Of a stretch of 64,000 nt of DNA, positions 44,466 through 53,509 are shown one piece after another. A model generated the notes under the pieces. That model was not told the DNA's origin. It ran no database searches and saw only the letters and a program-made list of their open reading frames with translations. Positions within the stretch are counted from its first letter, which is position 1. Every line of letters starts with the position of its first letter. The DNA lies in NCBI GenBank assembly GCA_029287455.1, contig JARFRB010000033.1:19945-83944 (forward strand), written 5' to 3'. The DNA is from Pelagibius litoralis. GTDB lineage: Bacteria; Pseudomonadota; Alphaproteobacteria; Kiloniellales; DSM-21159. The translations under genes and the position numbers were made by a program.

Positions 44466-45506
44466 GTGTCGGACTTGCTTCAACGGCTGTTGGCGGAGCG
44501 TCCCTGGCTTCTTGCCGACGGCGCCACGGGAACGAACATGTTTGCCTTGGGGCTGCAGCACGGCGATGCGCCGGAGCTGTGGAATCTCGAGCGGCCGGAT
44601 CTGGTGAGCCAGCATTACCGCTCCTTCGTGGAGGCGGGGGCCGATATCGTCTTGACGAACACCTTCGGTGGCACGGCCAACCGCTTGAAGCTGCATGGCG
44701 CGGAAGACCGGGTCTTCGAGATCAACCGCCGCGCCGCCGAGCTCTTGCGGGCCGTGATAGAGGAGTCTGGCCGAGAGGTGGTCTGCGCCGGCTCCGTCGG
44801 GCCGACCGGCGACCTCTTCGAGCCCTTGGGCGCCCTCACCTATGACGAGGGCGTTGCCGCCTTCGCCGAGCAATGCCGGGGCCTGGCGGCCGGCGGCGCT
44901 GATGTGGCCTGGATCGAGACCATGTCGGCGCCCGAGGAACTGAAAGCAGCCCTGGAAGGAGCGGCTCAAGCGGAGTTGCCGGTCGTCTGCACAATGTCCT
45001 TCGACACCAACGGCCGGACAATGATGGGGTTGGCGCCCGCCCAGTTGTCGGCCCTGGCCGGCGAGCTCGCGCCCGCGCCTTTGGCGTTTGGCGGCAATTG
45101 CGGGACCGGCGCGGCCGAACTGGTGGTTGCCCTCAAGCGGATGCACGACGCGGCACGCGACACGGATGTGCTGGTCGCCAAGGCCAATTGCGGCATCCCC
45201 GAATTCGTTGGCGACTCGATCGAATACAACGGAACGCCGGAACTCATGGCACGCTACGCTGTCCTCGCCCGTGACGCCGGCGCGCGGATCATCGGTGGCT
45301 GTTGCGGCACCACGCCGGAACATATCCGCAAGATGAAGGCCGCCCTGGAAGCAACGCCTTGTCATGCCGCGCCAAGTCTGGAAGAGATCGTGGCGGAGCT
45401 TGGCGAGGTCTCAGCAAAGGGGCTGGCTGAAGCGAACGGCGAAGGCAAAGCTCCGGCACGGTCCTCTTCCCGCAGAGCCCGCCGCCGTGAACGGCCGAGC
45501 GCCTGA
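44466..45506 (+). CDS. Homocysteine S-methyltransferase (betaine-homocysteine methyltransferase-like)
   Basis: Zinc enzyme transferring a methyl group to homocysteine to form methionine. The 346-residue protein equals the homocysteine-binding module: LADGATGTNMFALGL at the start, LTNTFGGTANRL (residues 62-73), one zinc cysteine in AFGGNCGTGA near 215 and the pair in IGGCCGTTPEH near 279. It lacks the folate and cobalamin modules of MetH. The C-terminus is a basic Arg/Ser tail (SSSRRARRRERPS). Start is GTG. Located 152 bp after the dimethylglycine-dehydrogenase-like gene; the donor may be betaine directly or a methyl group carried by a corrinoid protein encoded elsewhere. Confidence 0.87.
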   Translation: MSDLLQRLLAERPWLLADGATGTNMFALGLQHGDAPELWNLERPDLVSQHYRSFVEAGADIVLTNTFGGTANRLKLHGAEDRVFEINRRAAELLRAVIEESGREVVCAGSVGPTGDLFEPLGALTYDEGVAAFAEQCRGLAAGGADVAWIETMSAPEELKAALEGAAQAELPVVCTMSFDTNGRTMMGLAPAQLSALAGELAPAPLAFGGNCGTGAAELVVALKRMHDAARDTDVLVAKANCGIPEFVGDSIEYNGTPELMARYAVLARDAGARIIGGCCGTTPEHIRKMKAALEATPCHAAPSLEEIVAELGEVSAKGLAEANGEGKAPARSSSRRARRRERPSA

Positions 45507-45587
45507 CGACCGCCGCTTCGTTAGGCTTCAAAAACGGGCTACGTTAGCCTGATTTTCAATCATATTTCCGAATTTTATAGGCTATTC

Positions 45588-46028
45588 TTAATTCTTCGCT
45601 TGACTTAGACCAGTCGACGCGCCACGGCGAAATACCTCTAGAGCAAGTTCGTCCGTCTCGCCGCGCTCTCGCAACTTTTCCTCGGCCCGTTCGCGTGCCC
45701 GATGGTTCTTGCGGATGGTTTCGTAGGTCTTGACCTCACTGAAGGAGGCGAGCACCTCTTCCCGCGCGGCAAAGCAACGAAGATAGAGTTCAGCGAAATC
45801 CCGGCCAAGCACCCGCAAGCGCAGCCGTGCGTCTTCAAGAAAGCCGGAGAATCCCCAAGACCCTTCTATGGAGGCGGCAGCAGCCTCTCTCTCGGCATCG
45901 ATTTCCCTGAGCAGCCGGTCGCGGGCAGCCGCAAGCTTGTCTCTGTCAGCTTGGAGCGCCAACAGCTTCAGGCGCTTTTCATTGAGAGAAAGCCTCGACA
46001 AGCGGGTAAGCGCCGCCAAGGCCTTCAC
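45588..46028 (-). CDS. fliJ: FliJ-like flagellar export chaperone (putative)
   Basis: Small coiled-coil protein of 146 residues, rich in Arg, Glu, Leu and Ala over its entire length (heptad-like [20 protein letters not shown] at the start and [19 protein letters not shown] near the end), as in FliJ, the stalk-like partner of the FliI ATPase in the flagellar export apparatus. Sequence conservation of FliJ is low, so the identification rests on coiled-coil character, size and position. The GTG start overlaps the fliI stop codon by 4 nt and has GGAGA seven bases upstream. Confidence 0.65.
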   Translation of the reverse strand: MKALAALTRLSRLSLNEKRLKLLALQADRDKLAAARDRLLREIDAEREAAAASIEGSWGFSGFLEDARLRLRVLGRDFAELYLRCFAAREEVLASFSEVKTYETIRKNHRARERAEEKLRERGETDELALEVFRRGASTGLSQAKN

Positions 46029-47380
46029 TGGCTTTTCTCCGCATCGCGAGTTTCATCTCGCAGGATTTCTTCCAGCATGGCATAGCCTTCGTCCAGCGCG
46101 GCGGGTTCGTCCTTGTCCTGTCGCAGAAAAGCCTCCAGGGGTTCGTAGAGCCGTACCGCGTCGTCGACAGATTCATCGCTGCCGGGCTTGTAAGCCCCGA
46201 TCCGGATCATTTCGGCCATGTCCTCGTAGGTGGCGAGATGCCGCCGTGCTTTGGCGACCAGACTGTTCTCCCGCTCGCTATTGCAGCCCGGCATTGTCCT
46301 TGAGAGGCTGCGCGCGAGATCGATAGCCGGAAAACGGCCCCGCTCCGCGATCGTGCGCTCAAGCACCACGTGCCCATCCAGGATGCCACGCACCGCGTCC
46401 GCGATGGGCTCGTTGTGGTCATCGCCTTCCACCAGCAGCGTGAACATTGCCGTTATCGAGCCGCCTTGCCCCACCTCGCCCGGGCCCGCCCGCTCCAAGA
46501 GCTTCGGCAGCTGGGCGAAGACGCTGGGAGGATAGCCCTTGGCCGCCGGCGGCTCTCCAGCGGACAGGCCGATTTCCCGAAGCGCCATGGCGAACCGAGT
46601 GACCGAGTCCATCAGGCAAAGGACGTGGCGCCCGGAATCGCGAAACGCTTCGGCGATGGCGAGGGTGAGATGCGCCGCCTGTCGTCGCATCAGCGGCGGC
46701 TCGTCGGAAGTCGCGACAACGACGACCGAGCGCGCCAAACCCTCGGGGCCGAGATCGTCCTCCAGCCAGTCCCGCACTTCCCGGCCGCGCTCTCCGATCA
46801 AACCGATGACGTTCACTTCGCTGCCCGCGTGGCGCGCCAACATGGAAAGCAGCACGGATTTGCCCACGCCCGAGCCCGCGAAGATGCCAAGGCGCTGTCC
46901 CTCGCAACAACTTGTGAAGGTATTCATGGCCCTGACACCCAGATCGAGTTTATCGGCGATCCTTCGGCGCCGATGGGCTGGCGGAGGACCCCCCAACAAG
47001 GGCCGGGGCCGATCGCCCGGCGAAAGCGGCCCCTTGCCGTCCAGGGGATTTCCAAGGGCATCCACCACGCGGCCCAGCCAAAGGTCGCTCGGCCACACCA
47101 CAGCCTCGTTCTGCACCAGTTCGACCTTGCACCCCAAACCGATACCCTCAAGGGGACCTAAAGGCATCAGAAGGGATTTGCGCTCGCGAAAGCCCACGAC
47201 CTCACAGAGAGTTCTTTTCCCGTCACGCAGTACGATTTCGCAGCGCGCGCCAATCGCTAGAGCGTGATCCAGCCCAAGCACTTCCACGGTCATGCCCAGC
47301 ACGCCCGTCACGCGACCGTGGAGCCGGTGCGCGGGAAGCCGGTCGACTTCCGTTGCCGCGGTGATGAGGGGAGAATTCAC
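46025..47380 (-). CDS. fliI: Flagellum-specific ATP synthase/export ATPase
   Basis: Hexameric ATPase at the base of the flagellar type III export gate. The 451-residue protein has an N-terminal beta-barrel domain, Walker [18 protein letters not shown] (about residues 167-183), [15 protein letters not shown], Walker B region [37 protein letters not shown] and the C-terminal export domain. Start is GTG with GAAGG about 8 nt upstream. Transcribed divergently from ctrA, with CtrA-like half-sites in the gap, and followed by the overlapping FliJ-like gene. No other flagellar gene is in the window. Confidence 0.95.
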   Translation of the reverse strand: MNSPLITAATEVDRLPAHRLHGRVTGVLGMTVEVLGLDHALAIGARCEIVLRDGKRTLCEVVGFRERKSLLMPLGPLEGIGLGCKVELVQNEAVVWPSDLWLGRVVDALGNPLDGKGPLSPGDRPRPLLGGPPPAHRRRRIADKLDLGVRAMNTFTSCCEGQRLGIFAGSGVGKSVLLSMLARHAGSEVNVIGLIGERGREVRDWLEDDLGPEGLARSVVVVATSDEPPLMRRQAAHLTLAIAEAFRDSGRHVLCLMDSVTRFAMALREIGLSAGEPPAAKGYPPSVFAQLPKLLERAGPGEVGQGGSITAMFTLLVEGDDHNEPIADAVRGILDGHVVLERTIAERGRFPAIDLARSLSRTMPGCNSERENSLVAKARRHLATYEDMAEMIRIGAYKPGSDESVDDAVRLYEPLEAFLRQDKDEPAALDEGYAMLEEILRDETRDAEKSQ

Positions 47381-47492
47381 GCCGTATTTGCCTTCGACTT
47401 CCGATCGCGCGGTCGTGGGTAAAGTTTGCTCCCCGGCCGTAAAGCTTCGGTAAATCGCTTGCCTGCTATCGAAACCATCAGGTAAGCATTTC

Positions 47493-47519
47493 TTAACGAA
47501 CCGGACCTAGGTTGGTTAA
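47493..47519. promoter_or_regulatory. Paired TTAAC elements between fliI and ctrA
   Basis: TTAAC occurs at 47493-47497 and, as part of GTTAAC, at 47515-47520. These resemble CtrA half-sites (TTAA-type) and lie 40-65 bp before ctrA, where autoregulation is known in other alphaproteobacteria. The spacing is larger than the canonical seven bases, so they may act as separate half-sites. Confidence 0.4.
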
Positions 47520-47556
47520 CTTCAACGGGACGTAGTTTGCTCCAAGGGAATATTCG

Positions 47557-48270
47557 ATGCGCGTTTTGCTTGTAGAAGACGATGTGACTGTTGCCCAGAG
47601 CATAGAAATGATGCTCAAGTCCGACGGGTACGTATGCGACGTCACCGACATGGGCGAAGACGGTCTGGAGATCGGCAAGCTCTACGACTACGACATCATC
47701 ATCCTCGATCTGATGCTTCCCGACATCGACGGGTACGAGGTGCTGCGTCGGCTGCGGGCGGCGCGCGTGAAGACGCCGATCCTGATCCTATCAGGCCTGA
47801 CCGGCCTCGACGAAAAGATCAAGGGTCTCGGCTTTGGCGCGGACGACTATCTCACCAAACCCTTCGATAAGCGCGAACTGATCGCCCGTATTCAGGCCAT
47901 CGTTCGGCGCTCCAAGGGCCATTCGGACTCCCTGATTGAGACCGGCAAGCTGACGGTCAATCTGGACACCCGGACCGTGGAGGTTAGTGGCCATCCGGTG
48001 CACTTGACGGGCAAGGAGTACGGCATTCTGGAACTCTTGTCCCTGCGCAAGGGCACGACCCTGACCAAGGAAATGTTCCTCAATCATCTCTACGGCGGCA
48101 TTGACGAGCCGGAACTGAAGATCATCGACGTCTTCGTGTGCAAGCTGCGCAAGAAGCTGTCGAACGCGACCGGCGGCGACAACTACATCGAAACTGTGTG
48201 GGGCCGCGGCTATGTACTGCGGGAACCGGCGGAGGCTAAACCGGCCGAAGCGCGCCGCCTAGCGGGCTGA
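47557..48270 (+). CDS. ctrA: Cell-cycle response regulator CtrA
   Basis: OmpR-type response regulator controlling cell division, motility and polar development genes in alphaproteobacteria. Receiver (residues 1-115) with acidic pair EDD at 8-10, phospho-acceptor Asp in [13 protein letters not shown] near residue 51 and Lys in [11 protein letters not shown] near 104. The winged helix (about 130-228) has [19 protein letters not shown] and [14 protein letters not shown], nearly invariant in CtrA. 237 residues. AAGGGAA lies 8 nt before the ATG. Its phosphotransferase ChpT is encoded about 6 kb away at 53510-54169. A strong terminator follows. Confidence 0.96.
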   Translation: MRVLLVEDDVTVAQSIEMMLKSDGYVCDVTDMGEDGLEIGKLYDYDIIILDLMLPDIDGYEVLRRLRAARVKTPILILSGLTGLDEKIKGLGFGADDYLTKPFDKRELIARIQAIVRRSKGHSDSLIETGKLTVNLDTRTVEVSGHPVHLTGKEYGILELLSLRKGTTLTKEMFLNHLYGGIDEPELKIIDVFVCKLRKKLSNATGGDNYIETVWGRGYVLREPAEAKPAEARRLAG

Positions 48271-48304
48271 ATTCCCTTACCATGCTCCACTGGAGCGCTA
48301 TCGG

Positions 48305-48334
48305 AAAAAGCCGGCCACTTGCGCCGGCTTTTTT
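48305..48334. terminator. Rho-independent terminator after ctrA
   Basis: AAAAAGCCGGC, a 7-nt loop and GCCGGC followed by six T form a classic bidirectional terminator 35 bp past the ctrA stop codon. On the minus strand it also closes the cheA remnant. Confidence 0.9.
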
Positions 48335-48345
48335 CGTATAGCGGC

Positions 48346-49095
48346 TCAGCCGGCAGCGGCGATCTTCGAGGTTTCGCCAGCCGGCTCGTAAATCCCCCGA
48401 TGGCCGACGATCGTCTTGAACTTGTCGGAGAACCGGCGTGCCCTTGATCTTCTCGATCCGATACTCCGATCTCGGGGACGCGCGGACAAGCTCGACGACA
48501 GAAAGCTGCGGGATCGCGAAACGCTCACCTGCACAGCCGACGATTAGCGCCGATACGATGGCCAGGGTGAGCGGGATCTTGATGGTGAACTTGCTGCCCT
48601 GGCCCGGCCAGGAATTCAGTTCGATCGTGCCACCGATCTTCTCGATGTTGGTCCGAACCACGTCCATGCCAACACCCCGGCCCGAGACGCTGGTGACCTG
48701 CTCGGCGGTGGAGAATCCCGGCTTGAAGACGTACTGCATGATTTGCTGGTCGGGCAGCCCCTCCAAATCCGCTTCGCTCGCCAGTCCTTGCGAGAGGATC
48801 TTGTCCCGGATTTTCGCGACGTTCAGCCCGCGCCCGTCAGGGAGACAATCTCCGGCGTGACCTCCAGTTCGCCATCGCGCAGCCGGCCCAGCACGTTCTC
48901 GCCCGCGTGCGCCACCGCCTCGAGGCGCGGCAACCCCAGGAAGCCGCAGGTGCCCTTGATGGTGTGAACCAGGCGAAAGATGTTGGACAGCAACTCCTGG
49001 TCGTTCGGATGGCGCTCTAGCTTCACAAGCTCCGTATCCAGGAGCCCGAGGCCTTCGTTCGTCTCCGTGAGGAACTCGCTTAGAAGATCGTCCAT
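48346..49095 (-). pseudogene. cheA: cheA remnant: HPt domain joined to part of the catalytic domain by deletion and frameshift
   Basis: Chemotaxis histidine kinase gene that has lost most of its length. From ATG 49095 the P1/HPt domain is intact up to about residue 86, including the phospho-accepting His in [15 protein letters not shown]. The frame then meets a TGA at 48823, while the adjacent frame continues with the N-box [38 protein letters not shown] and IKIPLTLAIVSALIVG of the P4 domain. So the P2, dimerisation and half of P4 regions are missing. After KGTPVLR a second break joins an unrelated tail ending SDKFKTIVGHRGIYEPAGE before the stop at 48346. No functional kinase can result; no che genes surround it. 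Confidence 0.85.
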
Positions 49096-49234
49096 GGGGG
49101 CTTGCTCTTCCCTTCGCGGCCAGGGCTGGCTCTACTGGCTGGAAAGCTCACGCTCACAGAAACACATTAAGATGCTATTACTCGGAAAAATTGTGTCAGC
49201 TCGCGCCATAATGGCATCGCTCTATGATTCTAAG

Positions 49235-49247
49235 AATGAGTCGCATT
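49235..49247. promoter_or_regulatory. Possible iron-regulator site before the permease gene
   Basis: AATGAGTCGCATT, an AATG...CATT inverted repeat, resembles the AATGCGA/TCGCATT repeat found upstream of the matching binding-protein gene at 52228-52246. A shared regulator is inferred. Confidence 0.3.
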
Positions 49248-49315
49248 TACGGCGTGGATCGCTAATCTGCCCGGATGCGTAATCCGCGACCCCGGCAAGC
49301 GAGACGGCTTGCACC

Positions 49316-51028
49316 GTGACCGATAGCTTGAATTCCTTCGGGCCTGGGATGGTTCCCGAGGCCGCTGGCCGGTCCGTACGCCGATACCGGCACCGACAAG
49401 GCCTCGTCACCTGGACGGCGGCGCTGATCGCGGGCCTCTTCGCACTTCCGGTCTTGACCGTGTTCTCGCAAATTTTCCTGCCGGCGCAGACCGAAGGCCT
49501 CTGGGCGCACCTGCTCTCGACCGTACTGCCGAGTTATCTATGGAACACGCTGTGGCTCGTTCTGATCGTCGGCGCCGGGGTGCTGGTCATTGGAACGACA
49601 ACCGCGTGGCTGGTCACCATGTGCCGCTTTCCGGGGCGGAGGATCTTCGAGTGGGCCTTGACCCTGCCGCTGGCGGTGCCTGCCTACGTGATGGCCTACA
49701 CCTACACCGATTTCCTGCAGTTCACAGGCCCGGTCCAGACAGGGTTGAGGGGCATCTTCGGCTGGGGCCCCAGGGAATATTGGTTTCCCAATGTGCACTC
49801 CGTGGAGGGCGCGGGCCTGATGTTGATGCTGGTCCTTTACCCCTACGTCTATCTGCTCGCGCGCGCGGCCTTTCTCGAGCAATCGGTCTGCGCTCTGGAG
49901 GTTAGCCGTACCCTCGGCTGCAACGCCTGGTCGAGCTTCCTGCGCGTCGCCTTGCCCCTGGCCCGCCCGGCAATTTTCGGCGGCGCGCTCTTGGCGGTGA
50001 TGGAGACCTTGGCGGACTTCGGGACAGTCTCATATTTCGGCGTGAAAACCTTCACCACGGGGATTTACAGGGCTTGGTTCTCCATGGGCGATCAGACGGT
50101 TGCAGCCCAGCTTTCCGCGGCGCTTTTGACCTTCGCTCTCTTGGTCTTGGTCTTGGAGCGGCGCACACGCGGCGAACGGAGGTTTCACCAGGCCACAAAC
50201 CGCTATCAAGAGCTTCCGGGCTACCGTTTGGGGCCTTGGCGCGGCCTGCTGGCGTTCTTCGCGTGCGGCCTTCCGTTGCTGCTGGGCTTCCTGCTGCCGG
50301 CCGGAATTTTGCTCCGCCTATCCTTGCTCCAGGGCGATGCCCAATTTGGCGCGCGCTATCTAGAACTCGCCGGGAACTCCTTCCTGCTGGCGGCGGTTAC
50401 AGCGATCCTGGCGGTGATCCTGGCCATCGTCATCGCCTATGGCGCACGCGTTCGTCCGACCCGGCTCGGCATTTTCGCAGGACGCATCGCCGGGCTGGGC
50501 TACGCCGTGCCAGGCTCGGTCATCGCGGTGGGCGTGATGCTGCCCTTCGCCCTCTTCGACCGCACGCTCGATGCCTGGATGCGCGAGACCTTCGGGCTGT
50601 CCACGGGCCTCCTTCTCACCGGAGGGATCACGGCCCTGATTTTCGCCTATCTCGTGCGCTTTCTCGCGGTCTCGCTGCAATCCGTCGAAGCGGGCCTGGG
50701 CAAGATCCGGCCCAGCATGGAAGATGCCGCGCGCAGCCTTGGCCGCACGCCCGCGCAAACGCTCCTGCAAGTGCATGCCCCGCTGATGTGGGGAAGCCTT
50801 TTGACCGCGGGCCTGATTGTCTTCGTGGACGTCATGAAGGAGTTGCCGGCGACCCTCATGATGCGGCCTTTCAATTTCGATACCCTCGCCGTTCAAGCCT
50901 ATAACCTGGCGGCGGACGAGCGCTTGGCGGAGGCCGCGACCCCCGCGCTGGTCATCGTGGCCGTCGGCCTGCTCCCGGTCTTGCTCCTGTCCTACGGGAT
51001 CGCCCGATCCCGCGCGGGACACGGGTAG
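49316..51028 (+). CDS. fbpB: Iron(III) ABC transporter permease, FbpB-type
   Basis: Inner-membrane channel of a ferric-ion importer. The 570-residue protein is a tandem duplication of the binding-protein-dependent permease domain with about twelve helices; each half has the EAA loop, seen as ALEVSRTLGCNAWSSFLRVALPLARPAI (first) and MEDAARSLGRTPAQTLLQVHAPLMWGS (second). This fused double permease is characteristic of FbpB/SfuB/ThiP proteins. The start is GTG. The binding protein gene is convergent at 51110-52144. No ATP-binding subunit gene is nearby, so it must be encoded elsewhere or shared. Confidence 0.9.
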   Translation: MTDSLNSFGPGMVPEAAGRSVRRYRHRQGLVTWTAALIAGLFALPVLTVFSQIFLPAQTEGLWAHLLSTVLPSYLWNTLWLVLIVGAGVLVIGTTTAWLVTMCRFPGRRIFEWALTLPLAVPAYVMAYTYTDFLQFTGPVQTGLRGIFGWGPREYWFPNVHSVEGAGLMLMLVLYPYVYLLARAAFLEQSVCALEVSRTLGCNAWSSFLRVALPLARPAIFGGALLAVMETLADFGTVSYFGVKTFTTGIYRAWFSMGDQTVAAQLSAALLTFALLVLVLERRTRGERRFHQATNRYQELPGYRLGPWRGLLAFFACGLPLLLGFLLPAGILLRLSLLQGDAQFGARYLELAGNSFLLAAVTAILAVILAIVIAYGARVRPTRLGIFAGRIAGLGYAVPGSVIAVGVMLPFALFDRTLDAWMRETFGLSTGLLLTGGITALIFAYLVRFLAVSLQSVEAGLGKIRPSMEDAARSLGRTPAQTLLQVHAPLMWGSLLTAGLIVFVDVMKELPATLMMRPFNFDTLAVQAYNLAADERLAEAATPALVIVAVGLLPVLLLSYGIARSRAGHG

Positions 51029-51044
51029 TCCGACGAGCGCTGCT

Positions 51045-51083
51045 CAAAAAAATGCCCCGCCCACGCGTGACGCGGGCGGGGCA
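51045..51083 (-). terminator. Rho-independent terminator of the iron-binding protein gene
   Basis: TGCCCCGCCC (51053-51062) and GGGCGGGGCA (51074-51083) form a strong stem, and on the minus strand it is followed by a run of seven to eight T (A-run at 51046-51052). It serves the minus-strand gene ending at 51110; for the plus-strand permease it lacks a T-run. Confidence 0.85.
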
Positions 51084-51109
51084 GTCTGGATTGTTCTTAA
51101 CGCCCGGGC

Positions 51110-52144
51110 CTATTTCCAACCCGCGCGGTCGAAGACCATCTGAGCCTCAGACTGATTCTTGCCGTAGACGGAAACGTTAATCTCGTCGACCTTCGGATCG
51201 CCAAGCGACTCAAGCTCCGGGTTTTCCAGCACACCGGCAACCACGGGGTACTCGTTGTTGCCGTTGGCGAGGTAGCCCTGAGCGGTGTCGCTGGCCAAGT
51301 ATTCGAGGAACTTGACGGCAGCTTCGCGGTTCGGCGCGGTCTTCACGACACCGGCGCCCGAGATATTCGCGTGCACGCCCCGGTCATCCTGGTTCGGCCA
51401 GATCACGCCCACCTTCTCGGCGATCGCGCGATCATCCGGGTCGTCCGAGCGCATCAGCCTGACATAGTAGTAGGTGTTCCCAACCGCGATTCCGCATTCG
51501 CCCGAGGCGACAGCCTTAATCTGGTCCGTATCGCCCCCTTTCGGGTCCCGGGCGAAGTTCGCCACCACGCCTTCGGCCCATTTCTCCGCTTCCTCGGCAC
51601 CGTGGTGCTCGATCATCGAGGACATCAGCGAAAGATTGTAGATGTTCGAGCTCGAACGGATACAGACCAGGCCCTCGTACTTCGGATCCGCGAGATCTTC
51701 GTAGTCTTTCAGGTCCGCGACATCCACATTCTCCTTGTTGTAGTAGATGACACGGGCTCGCGTTGAGAATCCGTACCACAAGCCATCGGGGTGACGCAGG
51801 TACTCGGGAACGCGGGCATCCAGTTCGGCCGATTCGACGGGCTGGAACAATCCGGCCTCCTCGGCACGCCACAGCCGGCCGGCATCGACGGTGATAAGCA
51901 GGTCCGCCGGGCTGCTCGCCCCCTCATTCTTGATGCGCTCGATCAGGGCGTCGGCCTTACCCTCGATGCGATTGACCTTGATCCCCGTTCGCGCCTCGAA
52001 ATCCGAGTAAAGCCGCTCATCCGTCTGGTAGTGACGGGAGGAATAAAGATTGACCTCATCGGCGGCGTAGGCGCCATGAGCCACGCCGAGGCCTATTCCG
52101 AAGACCGCCACGGCGGCTGCGCGGCGAAGATTCACGATGTGCAT
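51110..52144 (-). CDS. fbpA: Iron(III) ABC transporter periplasmic binding protein, FbpA/FutA-type
   Basis: Periplasmic ferric-ion-binding protein. A Sec signal peptide (residues 1-27, ending AHGAYA) is followed by DEVNLYSSRHYQTDERLYSDFE, the standard FutA/FbpA N-terminus in which Tyr and His bind iron, and by VGNTYYYVRLMRSDD, holding the adjacent tyrosine ligands. 344 residues. The frame opens at 52276 but ATG 52144 with GGGAGAAAG upstream gives the proper signal peptide. Expression is probably iron-repressed because two candidate regulator sites lie 84-130 bp upstream. Convergent with its presumed permease. Confidence 0.92.
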   Translation of the reverse strand: MHIVNLRRAAAVAVFGIGLGVAHGAYAADEVNLYSSRHYQTDERLYSDFEARTGIKVNRIEGKADALIERIKNEGASSPADLLITVDAGRLWRAEEAGLFQPVESAELDARVPEYLRHPDGLWYGFSTRARVIYYNKENVDVADLKDYEDLADPKYEGLVCIRSSSNIYNLSLMSSMIEHHGAEEAEKWAEGVVANFARDPKGGDTDQIKAVASGECGIAVGNTYYYVRLMRSDDPDDRAIAEKVGVIWPNQDDRGVHANISGAGVVKTAPNREAAVKFLEYLASDTAQGYLANGNNEYPVVAGVLENPELESLGDPKVDEINVSVYGKNQSEAQMVFDRAGWK

Positions 52145-52227
52145 GTCTTTCTTTCTCCCAAGGGGGTCTTTCGTCCTGCAATTGAGCCCGCCCGCCACGG
52201 GTGAGCCATGATTTAAAGCAAGCTGCG

Positions 52228-52246
52228 AATGCGAACCACTCGCATT
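52228..52246. promoter_or_regulatory. AATGCGA-N5-TCGCATT inverted repeat upstream of fbpA
   Basis: A perfect 7-bp inverted repeat 84 bp before the fbpA start. Such a site fits an iron-responsive repressor dimer (Fur, or alphaproteobacterial Irr-type). Binding is inferred from symmetry and context. Confidence 0.5.
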
Positions 52247-52255
52247 TGATCGAGA

Positions 52256-52274
52256 TATAATGAGAATTATTCGC
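52256..52274. promoter_or_regulatory. Fur-box-like sequence upstream of fbpA
   Basis: TATAATGAGAATTATTCGC matches the 19-bp Fur consensus at about 14 positions, next to the AATGCGA inverted repeat. Iron repression of fbpA is therefore likely. Confidence 0.5.
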
Positions 52275-52500
52275 AACTGTCAAGCGCCTCTTACGAGATA
52301 TACGCGGCCCAGGAAACCGGCGTCCCCGGAAACCGAAGCGGCAAGCGCCGGCAGCATCCCTCGGTCGAGCCGATCGCCACCGCTTGCGGGCCCCTGTCTT
52401 CTTGGGCCAATATCGCTCGCGATGCCATATCGCGACCGTCAAACCGGGGCCGGCGAATGCCCGCGACCGAAGCTGTCCTGTCTAATAGGAACCACGCCTT

Positions 52501-53484
52501 GTGATTAGCAAGGTCTTCAATGCTGCGCGGTGGAGGGTGAAAGCCCTTCTCGAACGTGGGCTGAGGCCTAGGCAAGCGGCGATCCTGATGTACCACCGGA
52601 TCGCGCGGCCCGGTGACGACGATGTTTGGGACCTTTGCGTCACGCCGGAGCATTTTCAGGCTCAATTGGAGGTCATGAAGCGCCGGGGACCGATCCTCCC
52701 GCTCGGCGAGCTGCTTCGGAAGCTCGACGATGGCACGCTGCCGCGCGGTGCGAGCGCCATCACCTTCGACGACGGCTACCTTGACAATGCGACAGCGGCC
52801 CTTCCCATCCTGGAAGCCATGGACGCGCCGGCGACTATCTTCGTGGCAAGTGCGGACGTCGGTCGGGGCACAGCATTCTGGTGGGACCGCCTGATTTCCT
52901 GGCAAGGGGACAGAGCGTCGCTACCCGGGCCAATCCGCCTTTCCTCCCCCAGCGCGGCGCGGGACTGGACGGATGAGGAAGAGCGCGCGCGTTCGCGCGA
53001 GGGCTTGAACCAATCGCTGTGGGAATGGCTGGCGCCACTGCCAAACGAAGAGCGCGACGCGCGGATCACGGATCTGGAGCAGCAGGCTGGCCGCTCGGAT
53101 CGGAACCGCCCCCCTCCTCCGCTTCTCGCACCAGACGACGTCGCTCGGCTCGCGGCCCACGAACTGATTGAAATTGGCGGGCATACCGCCACCCATCCGC
53201 ATCTGAGCTGGCTTTCGGCGAAGGAACAGCGAGCGGAAATCCAGGGCGGCAGGGAAGCTCTGGAAACTTGGACAAACCGGCCCGTCACGGGGTTTTCCTA
53301 TCCCTTCGGAAATCACAATCAGGATAGCCAGAGGATCCTCCGAGACCTCGGCTTCCGCTATGCGACAGCGAACGTCTTCGACACGCTAACCGCCAGGAGC
53401 GACCGCTTTGCCCTGCCCCGGCTTTATGCGCGCAATCTGGACGCGGACGGCTTTGCCAAGGAGGTCTTCTGGCGGGCCGGGTGA
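52501..53484 (+). CDS. Polysaccharide deacetylase family protein (NodB homology domain)
   Basis: Metal-dependent carbohydrate esterase 4 enzyme, removing acetyl groups from N-acetylhexosamine polymers or lipid-linked sugars. Residues 28-320: AAILMYHRIARPG, the metal-binding AITFDDGYLDN motif (about residues 86-96), GGHTATHPHLSWLS with the two metal histidines (about 223-236) and FSYPFGNHNQ. No signal peptide is visible, so it probably acts in the cytoplasm or on the inner membrane face. A GTG start has AGGAA about 9 nt upstream. Far from the exopolysaccharide cluster; convergent with chpT. Confidence 0.87.
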   Translation: MISKVFNAARWRVKALLERGLRPRQAAILMYHRIARPGDDDVWDLCVTPEHFQAQLEVMKRRGPILPLGELLRKLDDGTLPRGASAITFDDGYLDNATAALPILEAMDAPATIFVASADVGRGTAFWWDRLISWQGDRASLPGPIRLSSPSAARDWTDEEERARSREGLNQSLWEWLAPLPNEERDARITDLEQQAGRSDRNRPPPPLLAPDDVARLAAHELIEIGGHTATHPHLSWLSAKEQRAEIQGGREALETWTNRPVTGFSYPFGNHNQDSQRILRDLGFRYATANVFDTLTARSDRFALPRLYARNLDADGFAKEVFWRAG

Positions 53485-53509
53485 CTTTAAACCAATGCAG
53501 TGTGGGTGA

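Larger units (their letters stand above)
52145..52500. other. Divergent regulatory region between fbpA and the deacetylase gene
   Basis: No gene is supported in these 356 bp. The left half contains two candidate iron-response sites (annotated separately) and an AT-rich fbpA promoter; the right half is GC-rich without recognised signals. Confidence 0.5.

Noticed and set aside
48823..49095. Stand-alone HPt phosphotransfer protein
   Set aside because: The sequence continues as CheA P4 in the next frame, so it is the front end of a broken cheA, not an independent Hpt gene.
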